64,000 nucleotides of DNA, taken from Oxytricha trifallax (lineage: Eukaryota > Ciliophora > Spirotrichea > Sporadotrichida > Oxytrichidae). Positions 37,086-49,198 of this stretch are shown in pieces. The stretch spans positions 124,001 to 188,000 of the forward strand of contig ARYC01000148.1 in assembly GCA_000711775.1 (NCBI GenBank). The letters are read 5' to 3'. Position numbers and translations under genes: made by a program. Position 1 is the stretch's first letter. Each line of letters begins with the position of its first letter. The notes beneath the pieces are model-generated. The model did not search any database and was not told the DNA's origin. It saw nothing but the letters and a program-made list of their open reading frames with translations.

Positions 37086-37670
37086 CCTCATCGGAGTATT
37101 GGAACTTAGAGAATAGAATGATTAAATCATTTGAGATTGTTAAAGTGTCTATTAAAGAACGATAGACTACAATTAATCAAAGACTCAAATAAATAATATC
37201 AGGATAATTATTCCAGCTATTTTCATTATGGTGCTCTAGTTTAGGGAGGCAGCCTCATGCTAAAAATAACTCACTGTCTATGATAATTGCATGTTAGCAA
37301 TTCAAAACAAACCAATATAAATGAAAACAAAAGGGGAAGAATGACATCATAGTACTCAACGAAGCAAAAGCTCATATATTTATTCTATAATTAATAATTT
37401 TTGGTTCTTCTAATGCTTATAATAAGCAACTTGATTTTTATCTAAGAAGTGATAAGGATGAATGATGAACAAATATCATGAGAGGATATTTGACTCGCAC
37501 AATCGTTTTCATTGTCATTCAGGAGAGCGAGAAACTTTATTGAGTCATTTGAGCTAAAATAAACGGGGATAATAATTGACTGAATAGTAAAGCCAAAGCA
37601 GAGAAGATGATAAAATTATACAATGTTGATTATTATTTCTATTTCTTGAATTTCATAAAATTTAGAGTAA
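37086..37670. other. Spacer with no recognised feature
   Basis: AT-rich sequence between the minisatellite and the next gene. No ORF with coding character, RNA gene or repeat was seen. Confidence 0.4.
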
Positions 37671-38842
37671 ATGGTTCATCTTACCCAGGAAAGCATAATT
37701 ATCCAACTGAAAGGACATCAGGTGCTTGCAAGCCTCTTGAGCCAAAGTCACAGGTATGAATTACAAATTTTAGCTGAAAAATCCGAATTAACAAATTCAA
37801 TTTAGATGATGATTATCTGGAAATCAATGATTGAATATTTGAACAACAACTTAAGAGCTGGAAAGAGTGTAAATATTAAGGGATTCGGCTCATTCACATT
37901 CGATATTGATACTGAGCTTCCAAGAATTGCAACAAAATCAATTAATCCCAAAACTAACTTGGATGATCAGAGAATGGATAGAAAGCATGTTCATAGAATC
38001 AAGTAAGTCGAATTATTTAATTATGAAACAGAAAATTCATTCGAAGTCTTGAGAATTTCTTGATAAGCTAACTCCATTATTTTAGGCCAGTATTTGTGGT
38101 AGATTAGAGTCTACAAACTCATCTTAGCAGGTATCATGGAAAAGAATAAATCACACCATCCAAATCATAAAATTCGATCTTCCAAAAAGGCTTCAGAATG
38201 ATTTATTGCAATCCCGTGCCTATAGCTGCTGCATGCTTACTCGGCAAGGACGTCGTCTAAGATGCTTTAAATACTATCTTCTTGGCAATTTAAGACTTAG
38301 TAAAGTACAACCGCGATATTGTCTTGCAATTCGGTTTCTCCTGCGTTTCAATCATAAACAGATCGCTAAAGACTATCTTCTCTCATAGCTTCATTGAAGG
38401 TGCTCAAGATAAGAATTTTGAGCATACTATGAAGAGAAGCACCACTCCAGTCTCTACTCTCTGGAAAACTTCATACACAAAGACCTTTGCCAGATCCACT
38501 CTTGGGACACTCATTCAAAAGCCTAATCATGAAGTTGTGCAGACTTTGAATGAGAAAACATAAGCACTTAAGATGATGAGTCTTGACCTTTCTTCCTCAG
38601 GAAAATTGCAACTTACTAATAGACTTTCATCTAAAACCTCTTTCTTTATAATAAATGAATTTATAGTGATTTATAATATATGTTAAACTGAATTATATGA
38701 AAGTTTATTAAAAAATAGTCAAAAATATTTCAATTACTAAATAGTATTTCATTCTACTATTGATTTATAGTTTATGTTTATTTATCACAATTAAAGATTT
38801 GTTTTCCAAATAATTTTATCCTTATCAATCTATACTTTTTGA
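37671..38842 (+). CDS. CCDC81-like protein (HU-type N-terminal domain)
   Basis: The first block, IIWKSMIEYLNNNLRAGKSV then NIKGFGSFTFDI, matches the HU-like domain of CCDC81, a ciliary/centrosomal protein. A 93-bp intron (38003-38095, GTAAGT...TTTTAG) joins HRIK to PVFVVDQSLQTHL. Then come YCNPVPIAAACLLGKDVV and DIVLQFGFSCVSIINRSLK, a second HU-like repeat of the family. The frame is open from ATG 37671; a possible small intron at 37754-37805 would give a different N-terminus. The last certain coding is ALKMMSLDLSSSGKLQL (about 38610). The frame stays open to TGA 38840-38842, but the end is AT-rich, so the real stop may be earlier or reached through an IES. Confidence 0.7.
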
Positions 38843-39142
38843 AATAGTTAATGGGTTTTACTTAAGGCAGAGGCTTCTTCAGCCCATGAAATCTAAATCG
38901 ACATTTATTAATAAAGCCTTCGAGATTAATTATTTTTAAGAGTCTTATTATCTATTGTCATTTTTAAAAATTACACATTTCCCTTACAATCATGCAATCC
39001 TTTTAAGTTTAAATATTAAACAATTTTAACATAGACGTAAGCATTTTAGAATTATAGCGAACGATTTAATTTCAAAGTGCTTTGTATTAAATAGGAATGA
39101 GTGGTTGTCATAATTTAATTATAGCAAAAAATAAGATACACA
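38843..39142. other. AT-rich intergenic stretch
   Basis: Between two plus-strand genes; probably noncoding chromosome ends and eliminated DNA. Nothing recognised. Confidence 0.4.
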
Positions 39143-40912
39143 ATGGGAGAGTCACCAGTTAGAGGAGGAAAGCATTTCTTCAGAGATTTCATGATTGGAG
39201 GTGTTTCAGCCGCTGTTTCAAAGACTGCTGTCGCTCCAATTGAGAGAGTCAAGCTTTTGCTCCAAGTGCAAGACGCTTCAAAACATATTGCTTAAGAAGA
39301 CAAATACAAGGGTATTGTTGATTGCTTCACTAGAGTCAACAAGGAACAAGGTTTCAAGTCATTCTGGAGAGGAAACTTGGCCAACGTTATCAGATACTTC
39401 CCAACCCAAGCCCTCAACTTCGCCTTCAAGGACACCTACAAGAAGGTCTTCTGCCCATTCAACCCAAAGACCCAACCATACATGTTCTTCCTAGGTAACA
39501 TGGCCTCCGGTGGTGCTGCTGGTGCTACATCACTCATGTTCGTGTACCCACTCGATTTCGCTAGAACCAGACTTGCTGCTGACGTCGGTAAGGGCAAGAA
39601 GGGAGGTGAGAGAGAGTTCTCCGGTCTCGTTGACTGTCTTCAAAAGATTTACAAGTCAGATGGTCCGATAATATATCATTCAAAATAGATTATAAAATAA
39701 TTGTTTAAAATGCACGAAAAGATTGGAATTAATATTCTTGAATAAAACTATAAAATAAATTTGTTCGTTGGTCCAAAGGGTCTTTACAGAGGTTTCGTTA
39801 TCTCAGTTATTGGTATCATTGCTTACAGAGCATCATATTTCGGTATGTTCGATACTGGTAAAGTTTTCCTCTTCGAAGACATCAAGAAGGCTATAGTTAA
39901 ATAACAATTACGATACAAAATACAGTCTAATTAACTTTGAATATGCATATTTTTAAATTATAACTTCTTCGCCATGTGGGGTTTCGCTCAATGCGTTACC
40001 ATCCTTTCAGGTGTTCAAAACCACAAAACCTCATCTGTAGTTTGAATGAGTTTAATATTAATAAAACTAGCAATTAAATCATACTTTATTAATGTTTAAA
40101 AGGCTTTATTTAGGGGATTAGGGTTAAATGTAATAAATTTTATATTTTGAAATGTGAAGTTTACCGACACCTTATGCCAGTTCTAATATGAATTTACCAT
40201 TATAATTGCGTTTTGGATGTGATGAATAAGATGATATTAAGTGGGATATATAATTTTCTAGCTGCAAAATAGAATGCGAAATGCCAAGAAATGAATAATA
40301 AAAAGACAGAAAGATTTAAAACAAAGATTAAAACAGTATTTTCACTTAATAAGATCAAAACAAAACGAGAGATATGGGTGAGTATAAAATGCTAAGGCCA
40401 AATAATAGATCAGATCATACATTCGAAGAAATTATTAGTTGCATTGGAGAATTAAGCTTAGAAAGTTAGGTTATGATGTCAACGTATTTTTTTATGAATA
40501 TTAATAATAATATAATCCTATTACATGAAAATTAGCAATATATTTAGTGGCTAATCCTCTGCATAAACCCTTACTTGAATACCTTAATTATATTATTTGA
40601 TCAATCAAATACTTAATCAAACTTTTAAAGTAATTTCGGGGTAATGATTGTCTCATATCCCCTCGATACCGTGAGAAGAAGACTCATGATGCAGTCAGGA
40701 AGAAGCCAAGGTGATATCATGTATACTGGCACAGTTGATTGATAATTAAACTTAGTTTTCTCTTTTTAATTTTAGATTGCTTCAACAAGATCCTCAAGAA
40801 CGAAGGACCAAAGGCCTTCTTCAAGGGTTCCCTCTCCAACGTCATCAGAGGAACTGGTGGTGCTCTCGTTCTCGTCTTCTACGACAAGATCCAAAACTAT
40901 CTCGGAGTATGA
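39143..40912 (+). CDS. ANT: Mitochondrial ADP/ATP carrier
   Basis: Inner-membrane ADP/ATP exchanger of the SLC25 family. Start [20 protein letters not shown] at 39143. Repeat 1 has [13 protein letters not shown], repeat 2 [15 protein letters not shown], repeat 3 [16 protein letters not shown], the last containing the RRRMMM-type carrier signature with one substitution (RRRLMM). It ends [11 protein letters not shown] at TGA 40910-40912, the normal family length. Five ordered MDSs: pointers TGGTCC (39661-39666 with 39769-39774, 108-bp IES), a short TA-type pointer near 39892/39972, a GG-type pointer near 40012/40636, and GATTG (40737-40741 with 40775-40779, 38 bp). The third IES is a collapsed TBE. 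Codon use in the first MDS is richer in G/C than its neighbours, as expected of a highly expressed gene. Confidence 0.95.
40016..40640 (+). mobile_element. Internally deleted TBE remnant serving as an IES
   Basis: The left end reads CAAAACCACAAAACCTC, then GTAGTTTGAATGAG, which aligns with the copy-B terminus CAAAACCCCAAAACCCC...GTTTGATTGAG. Subterminal GGGGATTAGGGTTAAATG also aligns. At 40232-40462 lies sequence closely matching the kinase tail of the TBE zinc-finger/kinase ORF (48722-48965; both share ATTAAGTGGGATATAT and CAAGAAATGAATA). The right side (40550-40636: CCTCTGCATAAACCCTTA, ATCAATCAAATACTTAATC) aligns with the other terminal repeat. Transposase and 22-kDa ORF are gone. The remnant sits exactly between MDS3 and MDS4 of the ADP/ATP carrier. 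Confidence 0.85.
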
Positions 40913-42184
40913 GAAATCAGCAAATACAGAGAGTATTTAACACGCCTAAAAATAATCATTAATTATGACCCTTACCCCCCCATTTCACATTCATTATTTA
41001 ACATTTAAAATTGAAACGCCTATAGTTTAGGTATTATTTATCCTTATTTGTTTAAAAAGAATCTAACACAACCCTTTTTTGTCTATCTAATATTGCTATC
41101 GTACATATTCAATTAAACTTAAATATACGTCAAACTAATCACAAACTAATTTCTAACGATCGTCACATATTTTCATAAGTTTATTAGGTTTTTCAACTAC
41201 TATGAAGCATACTCTCAACAGCCTCCTAGATGTGAATATCACTGTAACTGATTACCTATACCATTAAATTATAAACAATTTAAAAAAAAATGCTTAAGTA
41301 TATGTATCGAATAAAACAAATTTTTCTTCTAATTTAATCAGTTCTTCCAGTTTTTTATGCGAATATTTGACTTACTTTCATAAAACATTGTCTCTTAATT
41401 TATTTCAATCTAAGATTTTGATAAGAAATTCTTAATTTAATTGAATCAAAATAATATGTCTGGGCTTTGCTTGAGACTAGATTAGTTGTGGTGTTAGTAA
41501 ATTATTTAAAAATTGCGTGAATAATATAAACGTCACTATGAGATAATTGTTTTCTAGAATATATTAAAGGTATTTGCTTTATCACATTAAAATATTTATT
41601 TCTCTATTTTATTTATCGCAAATCCTATTTTAAATATTCTAGAACATTAAGTCTAAAAACTAATTCAAATTAATATATTCTTGAAAATATTAGCAGAATT
41701 TTCATTTTATTTGATTTTAAGTTGAAAGCACAAATAAATATTTAAAAATATTAAAAAATAGATATTAATATACTTTTTTATAAAAATAATTAAAGATTTC
41801 ATTAATAACTTAATTGGAAAATTAACTTGGATTAAATCAAATTTTTAATTAAATTTCTATTTTTTGTAATGAGAATTTAAATAAAATCATTTGATAGGCA
41901 AAGAAGAAATCAGATTATGAATATTTTACAAATTTCAAATAAATGGGATATAATCATCTACAATAACAAATGAAGCTTGGTTGGAGTTTTTTATAATTAT
42001 TTATATTAACTTTAATATTTGATAATGATAGCAAGGTTTTTTTAGAATAAATTAGATTTATAATAAATATAGTTTGGTATTGTCTTCATAATTAATTAAA
42101 CTTAGAAATAAGAAATTAAATATGTAAAGTGAAAAGGACTTCACCAACTTAGTGTCATCTTTTAAAATTTATAAAACTAAATTC
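40913..42184. other. AT-rich intergenic region
   Basis: About 1.25 kb, extremely A/T-rich, between the ADP/ATP carrier and the YHYH-domain gene. No ORF with coding bias, no TBE ends, no RNA gene. An upstream ATG at 42122 is in frame with the next gene. Confidence 0.45.
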
Positions 42185-45100
42185 ATGCTTTCTGCCCTAC
42201 TTCTGATCTCATCTAAACTCGGTAATCAAAATTTAAATTAAGAATAAAGATATTTAAATACAATATTTAGACTCTTAATTTGAGAACAAGTGTGTATTTT
42301 AGTAATTGCTTTATTTTATTGTCAAGTTTATGACTATTAATATGAGGGGAGTCGGAGCTCAAGAGTTCTTAACAAAATCTCAAGAGGAGTCCTTCATCCG
42401 CAAAGATTAAGATTTTAATGAAATCGCAGCAAACAGCGAGGGAATCATGGGAATGTTTTCTGAAAGACAACTGGAAGTAGAATACTAATTTTGCAAACGT
42501 GATTGCATCGATAAAGATTACTATTACTGCCCCACTGCCAATCATATGGGTGGGTCATGCTGCGCTTTCTCAGAGAAATGCACATAATATACAGTTTGCA
42601 GTAATGATAAACTTAATATTAAACGAGGAAGGTGGTTGGTTAAAAAGTTCATTAGTTATTTCATTTAACATATCATACTCTTTAATCAATTTGTAAATTT
42701 ACACAACCCTTGAATGAAAAAATTCGAAATCTGATTTTAAATTAAGAAATATTTTTTATAGACTATAAAATTCTCATGATTATTTTCATATTTAAAATGA
42801 AAACTTAGTTTTATAAACAATTTGATATTAAAAAACCCCTTGATTCTCTATCGGTCTTTCATTAGAACCCTATAAATGTAAAAATTGGATATTTTTTGTT
42901 AAATAAGTTAGTCTTCTAATATAATCTCATAAAGTTTACTTTGCCTGACAATCCCCTAAGATATTGGGCATGCGCAAATAAAGCTGGCTGTCCTTAATAT
43001 GATAGTGGGAACATAATAACACCAGCTATGAATGGATCTACTTTGACAATTCAGCAAACTGGCAATACAATTTATGACGATAATTTCTGCAATTACAAGA
43101 TATAATTTCCAGAAAATTCTACCTATGGAATGGTCATTAATTTTAGAGTCAATAAACGAGACAGAGCTTAAGTATTCTATAGCATAGGTGATTGTGTAAT
43201 AAGTTATCTAATTAGAACTTTATTAAAGTACCATATCATATTTCTTTTAACAATTCATCTTGTAAATTATGAGAAAATAGAAAATTTTCAAAAGACTTAA
43301 AATAATTTTAAATTTTGTCGGATTTTTAGCAATTGATCATATTTTATAGGCGATAATAAAGATGCTTGTCAGATTCAGGCTAAATTTTGGAGGGGAAAAA
43401 TTTATTTTATCCGAAGCTTGCTGTTTGTCCATCTAATATTATACAATCCCTATCATATGCATTAATCTTCTATCTAGAATTTCTTAGTTTGAAAGAAAAT
43501 AATTATTAAACAAATTTCCTATTCGTTCGCCATTCATATTAGAGTAGATTCATTTCACCACAATAACTATATAAAGACCTATTTTTAAATTTACCTCTAA
43601 CACGTATTATAAATATTTCAAACCAATCAGCTAGCTATATACTTAAATTCAATTACTTTTATTAAAATTTTAGTATATATTATAGGTGAAAGTTTTTCAG
43701 ATGTCACTGCGACTACAGGGTATGCCAAAAAGGGTTAGAAATATTAAGCGAAGTACCCTCAAACTGTTTATTTATCAATCTAAGGACTCTAGCCATTTAG
43801 TGCTGACTTCAATGTATATATTTGGATGACGAATGGAACCTTAACTAATAAACCTGAGTCATAGCTTATAGGAGAAAAAATCATCAACAATTAGAAAAAA
43901 CTCTTGGTTTAAATTTAGGAGAGATAAGAAACCGTAGCACCAAATGTTACAACTCAGATATTTACTGCTACCTTAGATGAGTGCAAGAAAATGTCTAAAT
44001 TATTTTCAAATACTTGCCCAGATTATTACACAGATGAAATCCTACCTGTAGAGGAAATGTAGTCTGCAGACTCTGAATGTTCATCTCAAAAGCGTAAAGT
44101 AAAACTGTGTGTTACATGCAGAACAGATGAAAGAACAAATTTCACTCTCATCAGAGTTTAAAGCAATGGAATTCCTAGTCACTGTACTAGTACAATGCTT
44201 GATATCAAAGAAGTCTCTATTGATTATGAAGTGCTATTCTAACCTAACTTACTCTAAAATGGAACAGATTCACTATATACTCACAGACCCTACACTACTG
44301 AACTTTATGATTAAGAACTTGTTAACTCAAATCTCTGTGATAACTACTGGCCAAAGTAAACCTCATCTTTACTACCTACAAACTTCACTTTCAGGTTCGT
44401 AAGTTCTGATGAATCCAAAAATTCCCTAGACTTCTTTGATAAGGTAACGGGGATATCACTAAATGGTGTATTTTTCATAAATCCAAACTCTGAATACAAA
44501 TAAGATATTCTGATTCCTCCCAGTGGAAACTGGTCTTATCCCTTAGTCATAGATGAGTGTCTTGGTGGAAACCTTGATAACCTAGTTTACTCCTATAGAA
44601 CATTCTCTCCCTGCATCTATCCCCCAGCGGCATTAAATTAATATGTGGACTTTTGCCAGAATAATCTACTTTGCTTTAAGAGAGAGCCAACCTATATGAT
44701 GCAATATTTCAGAGAGAACAAAAGACTATAAACTTTGCTAGTAATTGGATTGGCTAAAGATGGTAGACTGATATATGGGCCTTTCGATGAAAATGGAAAG
44801 CTCTGGAGGGCATGCGATTTGGATATGTGCAATGGTAAAGAAATTAATGGTCACTACTCCTATGTCGCAACCCCATACTATCCCTATTTAGTGGGATGCT
44901 GGGGACCTAGCAACAATTCTACATTGTAACCTACATGCACTTCAAACCAAAGAATATGTCTGGGTTTTTCAAATGCTTAGAATCTAATAATTGGAGTCAC
45001 TACATTCAAAACCCCAAAACCCCTGAAGTTGTTTGATTGAGTTTTTGATTGATGAAAGTAGACTATTAACGCATGCTTTATTAGGGTTTTAATAGGGTTT

Positions 45101-48100
45101 ATGTGGGGTTAATAGTTTAAATATCAGTAATTTAAGTGAGAATATGCGAGGTTTGGGATCAGTTCATGACAGTGAATATATAGATTTATTATTTAAGTTG
45201 CGTTATGGATGTAACGATTATAGTGATCAACTCAGACCTATTCAAAATTACACATCTATTGCAAGACTGCTCCATAAATCTCCTGCTACAGTTAGGTCAC
45301 ACTGTCAATTAGCATTGAATTTAAAGAGATAGCATCTAAATTCTAAGCCTAAAAGACCTTTAAAATTCTAGTAGCATCATATCGATTATCTTATTAATGA
45401 TAAGACTCTAAAATACAGGGCTCATTTCTCTCTGGCCTAGAGGGCTGAGATGTTTCATCGCCAATTTCCTGAGCTACACATCTCTGCATAATCCAAAGCT
45501 AATATCTATAAAAAGAATGGTATATCTTACAAGACAGTCAATCGCATTAAGAGAGTGATCGATTTAATGTTCCATTTTATAAGGATAATTTAAATTATAT
45601 ATTCGATTAAATGCAGAGGGCTAAAGAGCATAATATAAAGTTCATACATGCTGATGAGGCAGTATTCACGTTTAATACCTTCATATCGAGGTCTTGGCAT
45701 AAGAGGTACAGCAACATAGAAGTTTATGATCAAAAGATTAAGGTATCAACTCATGCAATCCTTGGTGGAATCAGTGAAGATAGTGGGATTGAGACTTATG
45801 TTATCCACCCTCGCTCTATTAAGACTGAATAATATATTAAATTTTTGCAATAGCTAAGAGATAAGTATGCTGAATAAGAATATCCTGTTTGTTGATAACT
45901 TATCAGTTCATAAAACTAAAGACTCAAGGAGAGAATATGAAAGGCTAAACATAACACCTGTATTTAATGTTCCTTATAGCCCTCAATTCAATGGAATTGA
46001 ACTATATTGGGGCCTATTAAAAGGCCACTACAAGAAACTTCTGCTCTATCATCTGATACACGATCTGAAGATAGATACAGTAGATTTTATTAAGAGTGCT
46101 GCTAAAAGAGTCAGCGATGATAAAGCAAAAGTATGCGCAAGAGAAGGGAGATTTTGTGTTTATAAATAAGTTTTAGATTTAAACGAATGAATAAGTTCAC
46201 ATATTAAATTTGCCCGTAAGGGATTTGGCTTCTCTTTCTTTTCTTTCTTTTAAGGCTTGCTTGGGCCAATGTTTCTTCTCTTAGTGCCAGCCCTTGCATC
46301 TATGTTCATCTCTTCTGGCTTTTATAAATCTTTGAAGAGTCTCTTACTCAATTCATGCTTTACTTGAGACTTTCTCTCTCTGTTTTTTGCTGCGCTCTTT
46401 CATCAAATATATAGCAGTACCAGGTTTTTCTATAAAGTTAGAAGTCTATGCTTACTTGAGATGAATGGATGCTTCTGCAGTTCCTACAGCCATGAGTCGC
46501 TGATTTTGATTCCCTACTTCTCTTTCTCTTCAGGAGAGATGCTGCAGCGTTTCTTATGAGCTTCTTAAATTACTTCGCTTAAGTACTCTGGTTTAAGAGT
46601 TCCAAGAACACCAAAGAAGAAGTTTCTCTATGGTAACTTATTTGAGAGTTGTAACTTTGATGGTAGGTACAGAGCAACATCTGGATCACTCATAGCATCA
46701 TCATAGAGATTTGTCACTGAGATTTCAGGGTAGTTAGGTATCTCAATCATCTTTATTTCATTGGTCTTAAAAGCTTTTTTCTCTTCACTTAGTAAGGCTT
46801 TTAAGAATGATATTTTTGTTCCTTCCTGAGTTGGCAAGAACAATCCACCTATGGTTAATATATTAGTATTTGATAAAAGCTTACCTTGCTATACCAAATA
46901 TCTATAGAGGTCCTCCCTTACTTCGAAATTTCTCCTATCAATTCTTGAGATTGTATTCTCTTCATTGCATCATTCATAGACTCCATCTTGCTTCCACTTT
47001 CTATAAATGTTTATGAAATTTAAAATACTATGGATATCCATTCTAAACTTACTAAAATTTTACTTCTAAATAAAGAGATCCAACTGGAGGTCAACCTGAA
47101 TAAGATAGTAAGAGAAAGATGGAAGAACCTTCTCCAAGTTTCAAAGTTTGACTTCCATTTTTATCAAACTTTCTCCATTAAATTGCTCCTAATAATAATT
47201 AATTTAATTAGGTGGTGCTCCTAATTTATTTAAAACTTAATTAGGTGGTTGTATTAAAGTTCAAAACCGTATTAGGAGGTACATTACAAAAATTAAATTT
47301 TAAAATCTCCCCTCCTAAATTTACAAGAAAAGCTTTAGGAGCACCACCTAACTTCACAAAACACATTTAGGTGCATTTTAATGAATAAAATGGATGAATT
47401 AGTTTATAAATTATCACTAAATCTAAGAAATATAAAACTAATGACCCGTACTCTGTTCTCATTAAACCTCTCTAAACCTTTCAGAATATGCTCTTACTCT
47501 TGTATAAAGGCAGAATTTAAATAGCTTGTATAATTATTAATAGTATTTATAAAATGAGCGGTAACTTACTTAGAAAAGCGGCATTGCTTGGCATTAGCCA
47601 GCAAAAACTTTCTTTCATGAATCAAAAGAAAGTTGAGACTTGCGATCCCTCTACCTAGTACGAACCTGAAATTTTCTAACTTTAGGTATCAGACTTTGCA
47701 TAGCAATTCAGTTGTTAAATAGAAATGCAGAGCTAAGAAATTTAATGCGAAGTTCCAATGAAAATGGTTGAAGAGGAGGAAGAGAAAAAAGAAATAAAAG
47801 CATTACATTTATGTGAGGAGTATGAGAAGAACTTCACTTATAAATCTGCTCTTAAGCGTCATATCTTAGAGCAGCATTCTAACAAGCCCAAGCTCTATCT
47901 TAAGCTTGATAAGATAGATGGAAAATATTTCTGCCCTTACTGCAATAAGTAATACAATCATTCAAGGGATCTAAATTCATCTATAAAACCATCATGGCAA
48001 GAAGTTTGAAGTAATAGATCCAGAGACTGGTGAGGTATTCCTTTAAAAAAGAAAGCCAAGAGACCCTTTAGAAACTTTGGAACAAAGAGTAAAGAAAGAA

Positions 48101-49198
48101 AATAAACTTATTAAAGCAGTAAGAAACCTCCCAGCCTCAGAGATAGTAAAAATCACTCTTAAGATGCACGCACTTAAACTCCCAATATTGAATATAATTG
48201 ACCTTAAAGAGTGTAAAGAAAGTTATCTTATCCTTGAGGATAATTTTGAGAAGAAAGTGATAACAGATAAGTAGTTCGCATACAAGATATATCCGTTCAA
48301 TTACTTCAAATGCGATGACAAGTATCAAATGGAATTCGTAAATGAATACCAAGCACTTACGAAGTCAAGAGATAGATAGTGCAGATTTATAATAAAGCTC
48401 GATACTATTCTGCTTGCTCAAGATCATGTAGCTTTTCGTCTTCCTCTATAATAAATGACATTAAGAGACTACAATTAAGATTAAAGGACACCAAAGTAGT
48501 TACCTCTTATTCTCACAAATGTTTGCAAAGGCATTGAGGAGCTGCACACTCTTGGATATGTTCATAGAGATTTGAAGCCTGAGAATATAATGCTTGACTC
48601 TTCACCTCTCAGAGTAGTAATAATAGATTTCAATAGATCATAGAGAGTTGAAGCATCAGGACTTGGCAACGTGTATGGTACTCCTGGATACTTTCCAGAA
48701 AGAGAGGACTGGAGAGATGGTGATATTAAGTGGGATATATGGGCTCTAGCAGCAATTATTTGTGAATGCGATATGGCAAGAAATGAATACTATAGCTGCA
48801 AAAGAGAGAAAGATTCAAAACAGAGAATACAGCAATATATAGACTAGAATAAGATAAAAGGTAGAATGAAAGACATGGATGACTAGATAATTATTAAGCC
48901 TAATCACAGAGCTGACCATACAATAGACTAAATTATAAGTTGGATAGGAGAGATAAAATTTAGAAAGCTGCCTCACGATGCCAAAGTACTGTTTGAGTGA
49001 ATAATAAAAATAAAACAATTGCATTACACTAATTTATATTACATTATAACCCTAAACCCCTACATAAACCCTATAAAACCCTAATAAAGCATGCGTTAAT
49101 AGTCTAATTTCATCAATCAAAAACTCAATCAAACAACTTCAGGGGTTTTGGGGTTTTGATTCTTCCTTACTTTTCTTGGTTTAATTTTCTCTTATTGA
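42185..49198 (+). CDS. YHYH-domain surface protein, split by a TBE
   Basis: Probable start [13 protein letters not shown] at 42185 (signal sequence; an in-frame ATG at 42122 is the alternative). Pointer TCGG (42219-42222 with 42352-42355) removes 133 bp. Then come a Cys-rich domain ([34 protein letters not shown]), [11 protein letters not shown], and [17 protein letters not shown], all paralogous to the gene at 51320. From about 44170 a second ectodomain contains [28 protein letters not shown] and [19 protein letters not shown], the YHYH domain signature. After LIIGVTT the gene is interrupted by TBE copy B. Precise removal leaving one ATT gives [19 protein letters not shown] and TGA (49196-49198), a hydrophobic tail that would suit a GPI anchor. 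Several IESs lie in 42730-42930, 43190-43340 and 43440-43680. Function unknown. Confidence 0.75.
45007..49158 (+). mobile_element. TBE transposon, full-length copy B (4152 bp)
   Basis: Both ends are C4A4 telomeric blocks (45007-45023 and 49142-49158) flanked by the 3-bp target duplication ATT (45004-45006, 49159-49161). Terminal inverted repeats extend about 100 bp with few differences. Gene order is transposase (+), 22-kDa-type ORF (-), zinc-finger/kinase ORF (+), as in known TBEs. Each protein gene is almost whole: two frame slips in transposase, one in the kinase ORF, one or two in the 22-kDa ORF. Ends and target site are well kept, so the insertion is fairly young. It lies inside the coding sequence of the YHYH-domain gene and must be excised for that gene to work. 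Confidence 0.95.
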